Source of the DNA: Caldifarciminota bacterium
GTDB lineage: Bacteria > Hydrothermota > UBA3073 > JACQXS01 > JAGMCI01
DNA length: 40,538 nucleotides
Reading direction: 5' to 3'
Assembly (NCBI GenBank): GCA_023129325.1
Contig: JAGMCI010000025.1
Coordinates: 1-40,538 of the forward strand
A model generated the notes under the pieces. The model saw only the letters and a program-made list of their open reading frames with translations, searched no databases and was not told the DNA's origin. Made by a program: the position numbers and the translations under genes. This document shows, piece by piece, positions 1 through 7,373 of this stretch (positions within the stretch are counted from its first letter, which is position 1; each line of letters begins with the position of its first letter).

Positions 1-1365
1 ATTTAAACAACTTCCGCCACTTAGTAAGCCATCTTTTACCGCTCGCTGAATAGTTATAGTTTTGCAATAATTCGTACCACTCAGTGCTGGATTGTAATTT
101 ACAATATTAGAATCAGGTATAATCACATCGTAAGCTGAATCAGGCACAGTCGGTAAGCTCCAATTATCACCTGAATTCCATGAAGCACTGCTACCACCCT
201 GCCATACTCTTAAGTGACCTAACCTACTGGCAAAAAGACGAGCATTCTTTATCCGGACAGTCTGGTTGCCATTAGAGGTGCGATACCTAAGCATTATCTT
301 ATGTTCACTGGCATCAAACTTTTCGGCTCTAAATGAGATGAAGCACCTGTATTCATTTATATCTTTGGGCTCATATCCTTGATATGCACTTGTATCGCCA
401 TCTACATCAAGTTGACCTTCATACAGAGCAAGTCTATTACCCCCTTTTATCCTGGCATTGCAAATGACTATATAGTCAGCCTCTTCAGAGGGAGTAAATT
501 TTAACGAATCCTTATCTTGAAAGTTTGAACTTCCAGTATAGGAGGACTCAACTTCACTACTGTCATACTCATAGGTATGATAACCCGTAAGCCTCATTAC
601 TGTAATTCTCGGTCTTCTTATCTTGTATGTCCCGTTAGTGCCACCATTTTGAGCCGCTATCTGGATAGTATGAGAGGCGGCTGTAAAGTTATGCGCCTTC
701 ATGGCACCAAACATATGCCAGCTCTTAGTATCCTTTCCTTCCTTCAGGTCTTCGTCTGTAACCGCACCATCTACCTTTAACCGAATGTATATCTGGTCAC
801 CTGCCGATGCCTTATACTCCGTAGTCGCAAAAATAAGGTAATCACCAGCAGTGGGTGGAGTGAATATTACTTCACAATAAACAGTCTCAGTATTGCCAAC
901 ATCTTTCTCAGTGGCACCACTATCTGTGTACTCATATGTGATAAGCTTAAGAATGATAACCCTTGCTCTGCGAATGTAGGCATCGTACTTATCATTTTCA
1001 GTACAATATTGGATTTGAACTGAACAGGGCGAAGCTGTAAAAGCAGTGTCCTTGTGTGTAATAAAGGGTTGGTATTCCTCACCACTTTCTTTGGGCTCCC
1101 AATGCCCTATGGCACAAGCATTACCATTGATGAGCATCTTACACTTCGTCTCATAGCTCGCCTCATTTGAGAGCTCTGCTGTCCCAATAATCATATAGTT
1201 GCCGGCTTCAGGGATAAACCTCAGCTTTAACTTATCCACAAAGCTCTCACTTATAGTGGTATCTTCTTTTTCGCTTACTTTATAATTGTAATACTTGAAA
1301 TCAGCCCATAATTTTGTTGAACTGAGGAATAGAAATATTATAAGTCCCTTACGAATTAAGTTCAT
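1..1365 (-). CDS. Large secreted multidomain surface protein, C-terminus beyond the left edge
   Basis: The minus strand stays open from an ATG at 1365 to base 1, giving 455 codons with no stop. The N-terminus (MNLIRKGLIIFLFLSSTKLWA) is a typical Sec signal peptide. It is followed by about three related modules of roughly 120-140 residues, each with a recurring 'F.P...DY.I...A' core like a beta-sandwich. Near residue 395 a W-Q-G...NW-S-L-P-T-V-P-D...V-I-I-P-D segment begins, of the kind seen at the start of parallel-beta surface regions in FCB-group secreted proteins. The function is unknown; adhesin or cell-surface role is inference. It starts 12 nt after the small gene at 1378-1593, with a weak AGGGG site, and probably shares its transcript. 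Any sorting domain would lie outside the window. Confidence 0.8.
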   Translation of the reverse strand, partial: MNLIRKGLIIFLFLSSTKLWADFKYYNYKVSEKEDTTISESFVDKLKLRFIPEAGNYMIIGTAELSNEASYETKCKMLINGNACAIGHWEPKESGEEYQPFITHKDTAFTASPCSVQIQYCTENDKYDAYIRRARVIILKLITYEYTDSGATEKDVGNTETVYCEVIFTPPTAGDYLIFATTEYKASAGDQIYIRLKVDGAVTDEDLKEGKDTKSWHMFGAMKAHNFTAASHTIQIAAQNGGTNGTYKIRRPRITVMRLTGYHTYEYDSSEVESSYTGSSNFQDKDSLKFTPSEEADYIVICNARIKGGNRLALYEGQLDVDGDTSAYQGYEPKDINEYRCFISFRAEKFDASEHKIMLRYRTSNGNQTVRIKNARLFASRLGHLRVWQGGSSASWNSGDNWSLPTVPDSAYDVIIPDSNIVNYNPALSGTNYCKTITIQRAVKDGLLSGGSCLN

Positions 1366-1377
1366 TTCTTCCCCTTT

Positions 1378-1593
1378 CTAATCTCGCCGTATTACTCCTG
1401 ATGCAAGAGCTTTAGCATAGTTCTTCGAAATCTTACTATAATCTCCCCTATCTATAATCTCTACTAATTCTTTGAAATCACAAATCTTAGCCGTCTCTCT
1501 GACCCCATTCTTGTCGGACATATTGGTGGAGCCTAATCTTCTAATTGCTTCGTACTGTTGGAAAACGCTCTTGTCAATCCCACCAATCTTCAT
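1378..1593 (-). CDS. Small protein resembling FlgM-type anti-sigma factor
   Basis: This encodes 71 residues. Its ATG overlaps the stop of the upstream receiver gene by 4 bp (ATGA), which implies translational coupling. The protein begins MKIGGIDKS and ends with F-K-E-L-V-E-I-I-D-R-G-D-Y...I-S-K-N-Y-A-K-A-L. That layout (MKI..I start, disordered middle, then a helix with 'I..G.Y....IA..L') resembles the C-terminal sigma-binding half of short FlgM proteins. No flagellar gene is nearby, so an anti-sigma or regulatory role is only an inference from pattern and from coupling to a receiver domain. If the similarity is accidental, it is a small hypothetical protein. Confidence 0.6.
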   Translation of the reverse strand: MKIGGIDKSVFQQYEAIRRLGSTNMSDKNGVRETAKICDFKELVEIIDRGDYSKISKNYAKALASGVIRRD

Positions 1594-1961
1594 TCCTTGC
1601 CTCCTTTCTTGTTTTCTCTTACCTCCATTGTTTCTTTTAATTCTTCAAAATTAAATGGTTTTATAAAAAGCCTTGAAACTCCGGATTTCATAATAGCTTG
1701 CCTCATTTTGAAAGATGAATCAGATGTCGTAGCAATAATAGGAATATCAGGCTTTATATGATGAATAATAGATATTATCCTTAATCCATTTAGCCCATTC
1801 AGGTCTTTAACATCCACAATCACCCTATCCCAGTGATTATCCATCATCTTCCGAACCCCATCTCCATTATGTCCACTAAACTCAACCCGATGCTCATGTA
1901 GGCACAATTTCAAATTGTGCTTCCAAACTTTATCTTCTTCAATTATTAAAATACCCGCCAT
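1590..1961 (-). CDS. Stand-alone response-regulator receiver domain protein
   Basis: This is a 123-residue CheY-like protein without an output domain. The acidic pair is E9/D10, the phospho-acceptor is D50 (in V-I-V-D), the switch threonine is T78/T79 and the conserved lysine is K101 (in F-I-K-P-F). The fold is therefore complete and probably phosphorylatable. An upstream in-frame start at 2147 would add 62 residues translated from the CACAGAT repeat block, so the ATG at 1961 was chosen; it follows GGGGAAGTAAG. The stop overlaps the start of the FlgM-like gene, and a secreted protein gene follows. No histidine kinase is seen in the window. A signalling role upstream of the small protein is inferred. 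Confidence 0.85.
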   Translation of the reverse strand: MAGILIIEEDKVWKHNLKLCLHEHRVEFSGHNGDGVRKMMDNHWDRVIVDVKDLNGLNGLRIISIIHHIKPDIPIIATTSDSSFKMRQAIMKSGVSRLFIKPFNFEELKETMEVRENKKGGKE

Positions 1962-1980
1962 CTTACTTCCCCACCTAAAA

Positions 1981-2064
1981 ACAGCACACAGATTTACACA
2001 GATTGAAAAGATAAGCACAGATTTGTCTGTGAAAATCTGTGTTATCTGTGAATATCTGTGGTTA
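1981..2064. repeat. Inverted array of CACAGAT / ATCTGTG words
   Basis: The left part has three CACAGATT-like words and the right part four ATCTGTG-like words, so the block can fold back on itself imperfectly. It fills the gap between the receiver gene and the candidate small RNA. Blocks with the same architecture recur in most gaps of this window. Confidence 0.8.
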
Positions 2065-2111
2065 AAGTTAAAATTATACCTTTTTGTTGTTTTCAGGCTG
2101 TGTAAATAAAC

Positions 2112-2135
2112 AAAAAAGGGGCACTCACATTGCCC
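2112..2135 (-). terminator. Rho-independent terminator of the candidate small RNA
   Basis: Read on the minus strand there is a GGGCA/TGCCC stem with a 7-nt loop, then C and six T residues. It ends the structured transcript that would begin near 2275. Confidence 0.75.
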
Positions 2136-2275
2136 AGCCATAGACAAAGTCCATGGCTACCTCTACCAAGATTTAAGAGCAACAGAATGCCCCGAGCTAT
2201 CGGGGCAACTCACTCGACTTGGTAAAGGTTTTAAAAACAAGTGAATTGCTTAATTAGATTTCAAAGAGCAAGTTT
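2112..2275 (-). ncRNA. Candidate structured small RNA (or attenuated leader), family unknown
   Basis: There is no ORF here. A TTGACA/TATATA promoter precedes the region and an intrinsic terminator ends it, giving a transcript of about 165 nt. Inside it, 2218-2229 pairs with 2159-2170 over 12 consecutive positions, one of them G-U. That stem encloses a perfect 7-bp GC hairpin at 2189-2206 (GCCCCGA/TCGGGGC). A separate 9-bp hairpin with a UUU loop lies at 2137-2157. A long bulged rod followed by hairpins is reminiscent of 6S-like RNAs, but I recognise no conserved family motif. Because the receiver gene starts 150 nt beyond the terminator, a riboswitch or attenuator is the alternative. Confidence 0.5.
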
Positions 2276-2281
2276 ATAATT

Positions 2282-2311
2282 TATATATAAATTAAATCTT
2301 CAAAATGTCAA
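2282..2311 (-). promoter_or_regulatory. Sigma-70-type promoter for the candidate small RNA
   Basis: On the minus strand TTGACA (2311-2306) is followed after about 17-18 nt by an AT-rich TATATA (2287-2282). The start point would be near 2275. The -35 is perfect; the exact -10 is ambiguous in the AT run. Confidence 0.5.
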
Positions 2312-2354
2312 GTTTTTCTTCAAATTTTCTCTTTATATATACTCCAAACTAATC

Positions 2355-2594
2355 TCATACAGTTTCCGGAACTCTTACCACTTTCCCTATAGGTTGAAGG
2401 TTTGCTACATTAGTCCTTATTTCCTTCTCAATTTTCTCTAACTTCCTTATTGTTTTTCTATCGTAATATCTCTCTCCACATTGTAGACACACATGAACCT
2501 TTACAGGAATGAGAACAATATCATTCTCAATCTGAATCTCTTCCTCTACTTCTTTTATTTCAATATTGGGGCTGTTACAAATGACACATTTCAT
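2355..2594 (-). CDS. YgiT/MqsA-type zinc-finger antitoxin
   Basis: This 79-residue protein begins MKCVICNSPNIEIKEVE. Two CxxC pairs (C3/C6 and C-L-Q-C near residue 36) form the zinc-finger domain typical of YgiT-type antitoxin N-termini, and the segment after it is a short helical tail rather than a full helix-turn-helix. The longer reading frame to 2687 would start inside the toxin gene and is rejected. The ATG at 2594 overlaps the toxin stop by 4 bp (ATGA). In known DUF4258/YgiT pairs the zinc-finger protein neutralises the toxin; that role is transferred here from family context. Confidence 0.85.
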   Translation of the reverse strand: MKCVICNSPNIEIKEVEEEIQIENDIVLIPVKVHVCLQCGERYYDRKTIRKLEKIEKEIRTNVANLQPIGKVVRVPETV

Positions 2595-2923
2595 CCTTTC
2601 CTCCTTATATAACCGACCCAAAGTTCTGGATCGGGTTGATAAGTTGTTATTACAATTGTTAAATCTTCCTCTTCTGAATATGCACAAACAATATGCAAGG
2701 GTCTTTTTTTCTTCGTCGTCCCATATATGAGTATGCTCGGGTATGGTTTATCATCCGGATATGATTCAATGACTTTGCCACTTGCCACTGCTTCAAAGAC
2801 CTCACTTTCATAAATTTTACCAAACTTGTCTATTACCATTTCATCCTTGGCGTGTTCCGAGTAAAATACCCGATTAGCCAGAAAGCCCCTTTTGATACTA
2901 TTTAATATCTCTATATCCCTCAT
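2591..2923 (-). CDS. DUF4258 toxin-like protein
   Basis: This 110-residue protein has the DUF4258 pattern: an N-terminal S-E-H-A segment, a central I-Y-G-T-T-K-K-K-R-P-L-H-I-V core and the C-terminal hallmark T-Y-Q-P-D-P-E-L-W. DUF4258 belongs to the broad RelE/MqsR-like set of putative mRNA-interfering toxins. It lies upstream of and overlaps the zinc-finger antitoxin, the usual toxin-first order for this pair. A promoter lies at 2932-2960 with the predicted start point only about 2 nt before the ATG, so the message is nearly leaderless; an AGG sits directly before the ATG. Confidence 0.85.
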   Translation of the reverse strand: MRDIEILNSIKRGFLANRVFYSEHAKDEMVIDKFGKIYESEVFEAVASGKVIESYPDDKPYPSILIYGTTKKKRPLHIVCAYSEEEDLTIVITTYQPDPELWVGYIRRKG

Positions 2924-2931
2924 CCTACTTT

Positions 2932-2960
2932 AATATAAATTAAGGTTCTTAAAATGTCAA
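2932..2960 (-). promoter_or_regulatory. Promoter of the toxin-antitoxin operon, nearly leaderless
   Basis: On the minus strand TTGACA (2960-2955), a 17-nt spacer and TATATT (2937-2932) precede the ATG at 2923 by 8 nt. Confidence 0.7.
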
Positions 2961-2984
2961 GTTTTTTCTGTATATTCTGTGGTC

Positions 2985-3072
2985 TCTATAGTTTCGTTGT
3001 CTTTATCTTTCTTTGTGCTCTTTGTGGTTAACAATCTGTGTAAATCTGTTTCTATCTGTGAGAATCTGTGTG
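2985..3072. repeat. Direct array of ATCTGTG-like words
   Basis: At least four AATCTGTG/ATCTGTG words run in one orientation between the toxin operon and thyX. This resembles one arm of the inverted arrays found elsewhere. Confidence 0.65.
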
Positions 3073-3080
3073 CTTCTTTA

Positions 3081-4550
3081 TCAAGAAGGCAAGATTATCT
3101 TCGTGACCTTGGGCAGCTTGCCGAAGATTTCTTTATATACTTTTGGATAGTTATCTTTTCCTCCAATAAATAAGAGAGTAAGGGGCATAACATTTTGGGC
3201 TGATTTGACCATTTTATTTGTTAATTTTTGTATATCCCACTGTGCAGCAGTATCTTCTCTTAATCTTGAAATATGATAAAGTTCTCTGGCATTCACTCTG
3301 AGCAATACTCTCTTTCTATGAGCATTTGTTAAAATATATTGAGCCACTGTTGGAGATATTGAAGTCAACTTATAGTAAACTTCATTTGTCTTATCAATTA
3401 AATCATTGAATTCTTTTATCATTTTTATTTCTTTTATAGATTCGGGGATTGTAATTCCAAATTCCGGGTCATATCTCTGGCAAGTTATACTTGCCATTCT
3501 ATGGCGTTTAAGTTGGGCAAAACAAGTAGCAGAAACAACTAAATTATATGTCAAATTAACATACTCAAATTCCCTTAAAACAGTGTCATAAAGCTCCATA
3601 TACTGGCAAGCCTTTTTAATTACTTCTTTCTTTTTCTCAAAGGTCAATTCTTTTACAAACTTAAGACATTCATTAAATGACATTTTAGAAGATGAATGTA
3701 ATATTACTGCAGTTGTTATATCATCAGCATTGGGAGTAAAGTCTACTAATTGAACTGTAGAAGTATCTTCTATTGATTCGTAATCTTTTAGCAATTTATT
3801 TGAAAATTCTTCAAGCTCTTTATATGTTTTTTTATCATAATCATTTGCTTTAAAGAAAAGGATTATAGAGGGCGCAATTTCAGCCACCAGCCCGTGCATC
3901 TTTTTGCCAAGCTCTCTTATTTCACTTAATTCACAAGAAGCAAATCTTCTAATCATAAGTTCAAGATTGCGGGCATTTACTGTTTCTCCTAATTGACCTG
4001 AAGTTGCTAAAGCTATGATATAGCGAGCATCTTCTTTTGATAAATTATCAATGTCCTGCTTGCTTTTATCAGGATATTTCTTAGACAAATAATCTCTTAA
4101 TTTATTGTAAAGTTTATGATAAAATTTATTCTGGGAGTGAATAGTATTTATAAAAAGTTTATCATATTTAGAATTCTTTATCTCATCTGATATTATAAAA
4201 TCATCACTTAATGTAATATATCTTTGTGATTTTTCAGTGTAAGAAGATAATCTAAATTTCTCAATTTCTTCAATTGCAAGTCGTGATACCTCAATTATGT
4301 CAAAATTAAACACAGCATGTTCAGCTATAGAATGATGTCCCATATTGAATATAATATTTTTATTTGATTTACGCGCTTTTTCTACTTCCCTGCAGGCAAT
4401 TTTTCTAAGTTTATTTACTGGTCTTGGGTCACGACTTATTCTGGCATAAGCAGCTGAAATGGTCTCTGGGGTTATATCTTTACGGGCCTGTTTTTTAAGT
4501 TCTTCTATAACTTCTGTATCAATATTATAGCCAGCCAAAATAACTTTCAT
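3081..4550 (-). CDS. ThyX-like protein with two tandem thymidylate-synthase-complementing domains
   Basis: At 489 residues this is about twice the usual ThyX length and contains two ThyX-like halves. The first has H-H-S-I-A-E-H (72-78) and R-L-S-S-Y-T-E-K-S-Q-R-Y (100-111). The second has R-H-R-M-A-S-I-T-C-Q-R-Y and, near the end, N-A-R-E-L-Y-H-I-S-R-L-R...A-Q-W. Canonical ThyX has RHRxxSxNExSxR; neither half keeps the full motif, so FAD-dependent dTMP synthesis is not certain. The start was placed at the second of two adjacent ATGs because it lies 7 nt after a perfect -10; the other begins at 4553. No thyA is seen in the window. Confidence 0.8.
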   Translation of the reverse strand: MKVILAGYNIDTEVIEELKKQARKDITPETISAAYARISRDPRPVNKLRKIACREVEKARKSNKNIIFNMGHHSIAEHAVFNFDIIEVSRLAIEEIEKFRLSSYTEKSQRYITLSDDFIISDEIKNSKYDKLFINTIHSQNKFYHKLYNKLRDYLSKKYPDKSKQDIDNLSKEDARYIIALATSGQLGETVNARNLELMIRRFASCELSEIRELGKKMHGLVAEIAPSIILFFKANDYDKKTYKELEEFSNKLLKDYESIEDTSTVQLVDFTPNADDITTAVILHSSSKMSFNECLKFVKELTFEKKKEVIKKACQYMELYDTVLREFEYVNLTYNLVVSATCFAQLKRHRMASITCQRYDPEFGITIPESIKEIKMIKEFNDLIDKTNEVYYKLTSISPTVAQYILTNAHRKRVLLRVNARELYHISRLREDTAAQWDIQKLTNKMVKSAQNVMPLTLLFIGGKDNYPKVYKEIFGKLPKVTKIILPS

Positions 4551-4557
4551 CATCCTT

Positions 4558-4585
4558 ATTATAAACCAAATAAGAAACTTGTCAA
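4558..4585 (-). promoter_or_regulatory. Consensus promoter of the ThyX-like gene, apparently leaderless
   Basis: On the minus strand TTGACA (4585-4580), a 16-nt spacer and TATAAT (4563-4558) are followed by AAGG and then ATGATG. The second ATG is 7 nt downstream of the -10, where transcription would start. Confidence 0.8.
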
Positions 4586-4633
4586 TTTATTTTTCAAGAT
4601 TACAAAACAAATATTTCACAACTTTGCCAAAAA

Positions 4634-4960
4634 AACGCACACGGATTCTCACAGATTTAACCGCAGATAACCACAGATTTTTCAGTATCAATCTATTCAA
4701 TCTGTGTAAATCTGTGTTCATCTGCGGTTCCATTTAGTGTATAATTTTCTTTTTTCTGTGTTTTCTGTGTCTTTGCCTTCGGCGACTCATCAGTTCAGTA
4801 GCTTGTGTTAATTCGTGGTTTAATTAACCGCACCTGCCTGCCGTTAGGCAGGTAAGATGAAATATTTCTCTGTAAACTCTGTGTTCTCTGTGGTTCTATT
4901 ATCTTTTCTTTCGTGTTTTCGTGGTTAAAAATCTTGTGAAATTCTGTGTAATCTGTGGCT
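4634..4960. repeat. Intergenic block of CACAGATT / AATCTGTG arrays
   Basis: The gap from 4554 to 5002 has no gene. At 4640-4735 four CACAGATT-like words face three AATCTGTG/ATCTGCGG words. Further TCTGTG words run to about 4960 with a GC palindrome at 4831-4856 among them. Confidence 0.8.
4831..4856. repeat. GC-rich palindromic element, intergenic copy
   Basis: CCTGCC (4837-4842) and GGCAGG (4847-4852) form a hairpin with loop GTTA. It shares the CACCTGCC...GGCAGGTAAG edges with other members of the dispersed family. Confidence 0.8.
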
Positions 4961-4968
4961 GTTTTTTC

Positions 4969-4996
4969 TTGACATAGAGCAAAAATATTATATAAT
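4969..4996 (+). promoter_or_regulatory. Perfect consensus promoter of gcvPB, leaderless
   Basis: TTGACA (4969-4974), a 16-nt spacer and TATAAT (4991-4996) lie just before the GTG at 5003. The predicted transcription start coincides with the first base of the gene, and there is no Shine-Dalgarno site. Confidence 0.85.
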
Positions 4997-5002
4997 CAAC
5001 CC

Positions 5003-6433
5003 GTGCAACTTAGTTTTGAATTATCAAGAAAAGGTAGAAAAGCTTATACCTTGCCAGATTTAGATGTTCCTGAAATCACTATTCCAAAAGAATATTTAAG
5101 AGAGGAACTACCACAGCTCCCTGAGCTCTCTGAGCCTGATGTTATAAGACATTTTATCAATCTTTCTACTTTAAATCATCATATAGAAAGCGGTTTCTAT
5201 CCATTGGGCTCTTGCACTATGAAATATAATCCGAAAGTAAACGAGTATTTAGCCCGACTACCTGGTTTTGCCGAACTACATCCTTTGCAATCTGAAGAAA
5301 CTATTCAGGGAGCGCTTGAAATTCTTTATGAGCTTGAAAATTTATTTATTGAACTAAGCGGGATGGATGCTGTATCCTTGCAACCTGTAGCTGGCGCTCA
5401 TTCAGAATTAGCTTCACTTCTCATTATGCGTAAATATTTTGATAAAAAGAACGAAAAGAGAACCAAAATTCTTGTTCCTGATTCAGCTCATGGAACAAAT
5501 CCGGCTTCCACTATATTGGCTGGATTTGAGCCTGTTGAAGTAAGGTCAAATGAAAAAGGACTTGTTGATATAGGTCATTTGAATGAACTTATGGATGAAA
5601 AGGTTGTCGGTCTTATGCTCACTGTGCCAAATACATTGGGGCTCTTTGAATCCCAGATAGTTGAAATTGCAAAAATTGTGCATAAAAAAGGAGGTATTTT
5701 ATACCTTGACGGTGCTAATTTTAATGCATTTTTAGGAATTATAAAACCAGGGGATATGGGATTTGATATAATGCATTTCAATTTACATAAGACATTTGGC
5801 ACTCCTCACGGAGCAGGTGGACCTGGAGGTGGAGGAGTAGGAGTAAAAAATGAGCTTTCGCCATTTCTGCCTGTCCCAAGAGTGATAAAAAAAATCAAAA
5901 ATAAATATAGGTTATCTTATAATTTTCCAGATTCTATTGGTAGAGTCCATAGTTTTTATGGGAATTTTGGAGTTTGTGTAAAGGCGTATGCTTATATAAG
6001 GATGCTTGGTGCAGAAGGAATGAGAAGGGTGGCAGAAAATGCCGTCATAAATGCGAATTATCTTATGTCTGAATTAAAGGACTACTACGATTTACCCTAT
6101 TCTGGTCCTTGTATGCATGAATTTGTTCTCTCCGGAGACAGACAACTTAAGTTTGGTGTAAGGACACTTGATATTGCAAAAAGACTACTTGACTATGGAT
6201 TTCATCCGCCAACTATTTATTTTCCCTTGATAGTTCATGAAGCTCTGATGATTGAACCAACAGAAACAGAAAGCCTTGAAACTTTGGATAGTTTTAAAGA
6301 CGCTTTAATAAAAATTAATCAAGAAGCCGAGAAAGAGCCAGAGATTTTAAAAGAAGCTCCTCATAAAACTCCTGTATCAAGGCTTAACGAACTCAAAGCC
6401 GCAAAAGATTTGGATACAAACTTTTACAAATGA
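5003..6433 (+). CDS. gcvPB: Glycine dehydrogenase (decarboxylating) subunit 2
   Basis: This 476-residue protein is the PLP-binding P-protein subunit of the two-subunit glycine cleavage system, which decarboxylates glycine and passes the aminomethyl group to GcvH. The PLP lysine lies in [13 protein letters not shown], followed by the glycine-rich G-A-G-G-P-G-G-G-G segment. The N-terminal [12 protein letters not shown] is also diagnostic. Length is normal for the family. It starts at a GTG placed exactly where transcription should begin. The usual partner gcvPA and gcvT/gcvH are not adjacent; only a transposase-like gene follows, with a 4-bp ATGA overlap if its longest frame is used. Confidence 0.95.
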   Translation: MQLSFELSRKGRKAYTLPDLDVPEITIPKEYLREELPQLPELSEPDVIRHFINLSTLNHHIESGFYPLGSCTMKYNPKVNEYLARLPGFAELHPLQSEETIQGALEILYELENLFIELSGMDAVSLQPVAGAHSELASLLIMRKYFDKKNEKRTKILVPDSAHGTNPASTILAGFEPVEVRSNEKGLVDIGHLNELMDEKVVGLMLTVPNTLGLFESQIVEIAKIVHKKGGILYLDGANFNAFLGIIKPGDMGFDIMHFNLHKTFGTPHGAGGPGGGGVGVKNELSPFLPVPRVIKKIKNKYRLSYNFPDSIGRVHSFYGNFGVCVKAYAYIRMLGAEGMRRVAENAVINANYLMSELKDYYDLPYSGPCMHEFVLSGDRQLKFGVRTLDIAKRLLDYGFHPPTIYFPLIVHEALMIEPTETESLETLDSFKDALIKINQEAEKEPEILKEAPHKTPVSRLNELKAAKDLDTNFYK

Positions 6434-6454
6434 TAGCCACATATTACACGGAAA

Positions 6455-6478
6455 GTAGCGCCGAGGCTTGTCCTCGGC
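6455..6478 (+). repeat. Left REP-like hairpin with GTAG foot
   Basis: GTAG (6455-6458) is directly followed by CGCCGAGG-CTTGT-CCTCGGC, a 7-bp hairpin. A GTAG tetranucleotide 5' to a hairpin is the hallmark of REP sequences recognised by REP-associated tyrosine transposases. It sits just before the transposase start. Confidence 0.8.
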
Positions 6479-6480
6479 AA

Positions 6481-6957
6481 ATGAAAATACAAAGAGTGAA
6501 ATATCACAAGAAAATCAGGTTGAACGGTGAGATATATAGCACTCCGAATCAACCCTGTTCCATAACGATTTGCACAGTGAATAAGGAAAGTATCTTTGCC
6601 AATAAAAGTCTATCTCTTGAAACTGTAAACTTGCTAAAACAACACGCTGATAGATATGAAATCCCCATATATGCCTATTGTATTATGCCAGACCATATTC
6701 ATTTACTCACCAGTGGTTCCTCAAAAAAAGGAATCATTGAATTTATAAGAGAAATAAAAAGCCTCTCTACAAAAATCTCTTGGAAGTATGGCTACAAAGG
6801 AAAAATCTGGCAAACAAGTTTTTATGACCATTTTCTTAGAAAAGCTGAAGATTTAGAAAAAACAGCAAGATACATATTAAACAATCCTGTTAGAAGAAAA
6901 TTAGTAGATAAGTGGCGAGATTACGGATTGTGCGGCTCGTTTATTTTTGATTTATAA
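6481..6957 (+). CDS. REP-associated tyrosine transposase (RAYT, Y1_Tnp/IS200-like)
   Basis: The 158-residue protein has the HUH motif in M-P-D-H-I-H-L-L (H72, H74), an aromatic segment W-Q-T-S-F-Y-D-H-F-L-R and the family ending A-R-Y-I-L-N-N-P-V-R. Candidate nucleophile tyrosines are Y115 and Y131. RAYTs nick and join single-stranded DNA at REP hairpins. An in-frame ATG at 6430 overlapping the gcvPB stop would add 17 residues translated from the left hairpin; the start at 6481 fits the usual family N-terminus better. Inverted GTAG hairpins lie on both sides, so the gene and its hairpins form a complete REPtron-like unit. The protein looks intact. Confidence 0.9.
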   Translation: MKIQRVKYHKKIRLNGEIYSTPNQPCSITICTVNKESIFANKSLSLETVNLLKQHADRYEIPIYAYCIMPDHIHLLTSGSSKKGIIEFIREIKSLSTKISWKYGYKGKIWQTSFYDHFLRKAEDLEKTARYILNNPVRRKLVDKWRDYGLCGSFIFDL

Positions 6958-6960
6958 ATG

Positions 6961-7016
6961 GCGCCGAGGTTCATCCTCGGCTAAAATGGGATGCGGGGGA
7001 TGAACCCCCGCGCTAC
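6961..7016. repeat. Right REP-like pair of hairpins with inverted GTAG foot
   Basis: The first hairpin (6963-6981, GCCGAGG/CCTCGGC) repeats the left hairpin almost exactly. The second (6993-7011, GCGGGGG/CCCCCGC, loop ATGAA) reads GTAGCGCGGGGG on the minus strand, from 7016. The unit therefore ends in a GTAG hairpin inverted relative to the left one, like a BIME. Confidence 0.8.
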
Positions 7017-7033
7017 AGGATTTGAGAGGAGTT

Positions 7034-7342
7034 ATGAGTATTCGCGAGGGCTTAAAACAAGCTTTTACAATTCCTGAGGAAGAAAAAAAACTTACTTCTG
7101 AAGAAGAAGAATTGCTTAATAAGATTGCTAAAGGTGTTACTGATAGGAAACTTGAGCCTATAGCTATAGCTTTTCTTGAGTCTGTTAAATATTTAAATTT
7201 CATTGGTTCTCAGACAATGTTGTTCTTTAAACCTATAGTCCAGAGCATTTTTCCAACTAAAACATACGGGAAAATACAGGAAGTATTAGAAAAGAGAATA
7301 AGTATTGAATATTTAATAACGGCAATAGAAAGAAAAAGTTGA
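7034..7342 (+). CDS. Small conserved-looking protein of unknown function
   Basis: This encodes 102 residues from an ATG preceded by GAGAGGAG at good spacing; the TTG at 7022 in the same frame is not needed. The N-terminal third is charged (I-P-E-E-E-K-K-L-T-S-E-E-E-E-L-L-N-K-I-A) and helical. The middle (P-I-A-I-A-F-L-E-S-V-K-Y-L-N-F-I-G-S-Q-T-M-L-F-F-K-P) is hydrophobic and may be one membrane-associated or buried helix. No motif is recognised. It lies between the transposase unit and the MNT/HEPN cluster. Confidence 0.7.
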   Translation: MSIREGLKQAFTIPEEEKKLTSEEEELLNKIAKGVTDRKLEPIAIAFLESVKYLNFIGSQTMLFFKPIVQSIFPTKTYGKIQEVLEKRISIEYLITAIERKS

Positions 7343-7373
7343 CAAACTCTCACTATTATGATATAAAGAAAAC

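Noticed and set aside
577-780. Plus-strand frame at the left edge, and the minus frame at 867-1085
   Set aside because: Both are shadows of the long secreted-protein frame, which is open from 1365 to base 1 and has a signal peptide.
2979-3173. Small plus-strand frame between the toxin operon and thyX
   Set aside because: Translation of TCTGTG repeats and of the antisense thyX end.
4771-4802. GCCTTCGGCG sequence as another member of the GC palindrome family
   Set aside because: Only a few bases pair and the diagnostic CCTGCC/GGCAGG arms are absent.
4634-4960. CACAGATT words considered as a CRISPR array
   Set aside because: Words are 7-9 bp, degenerate, in both orientations and without unique spacers of constant length; no cas genes.
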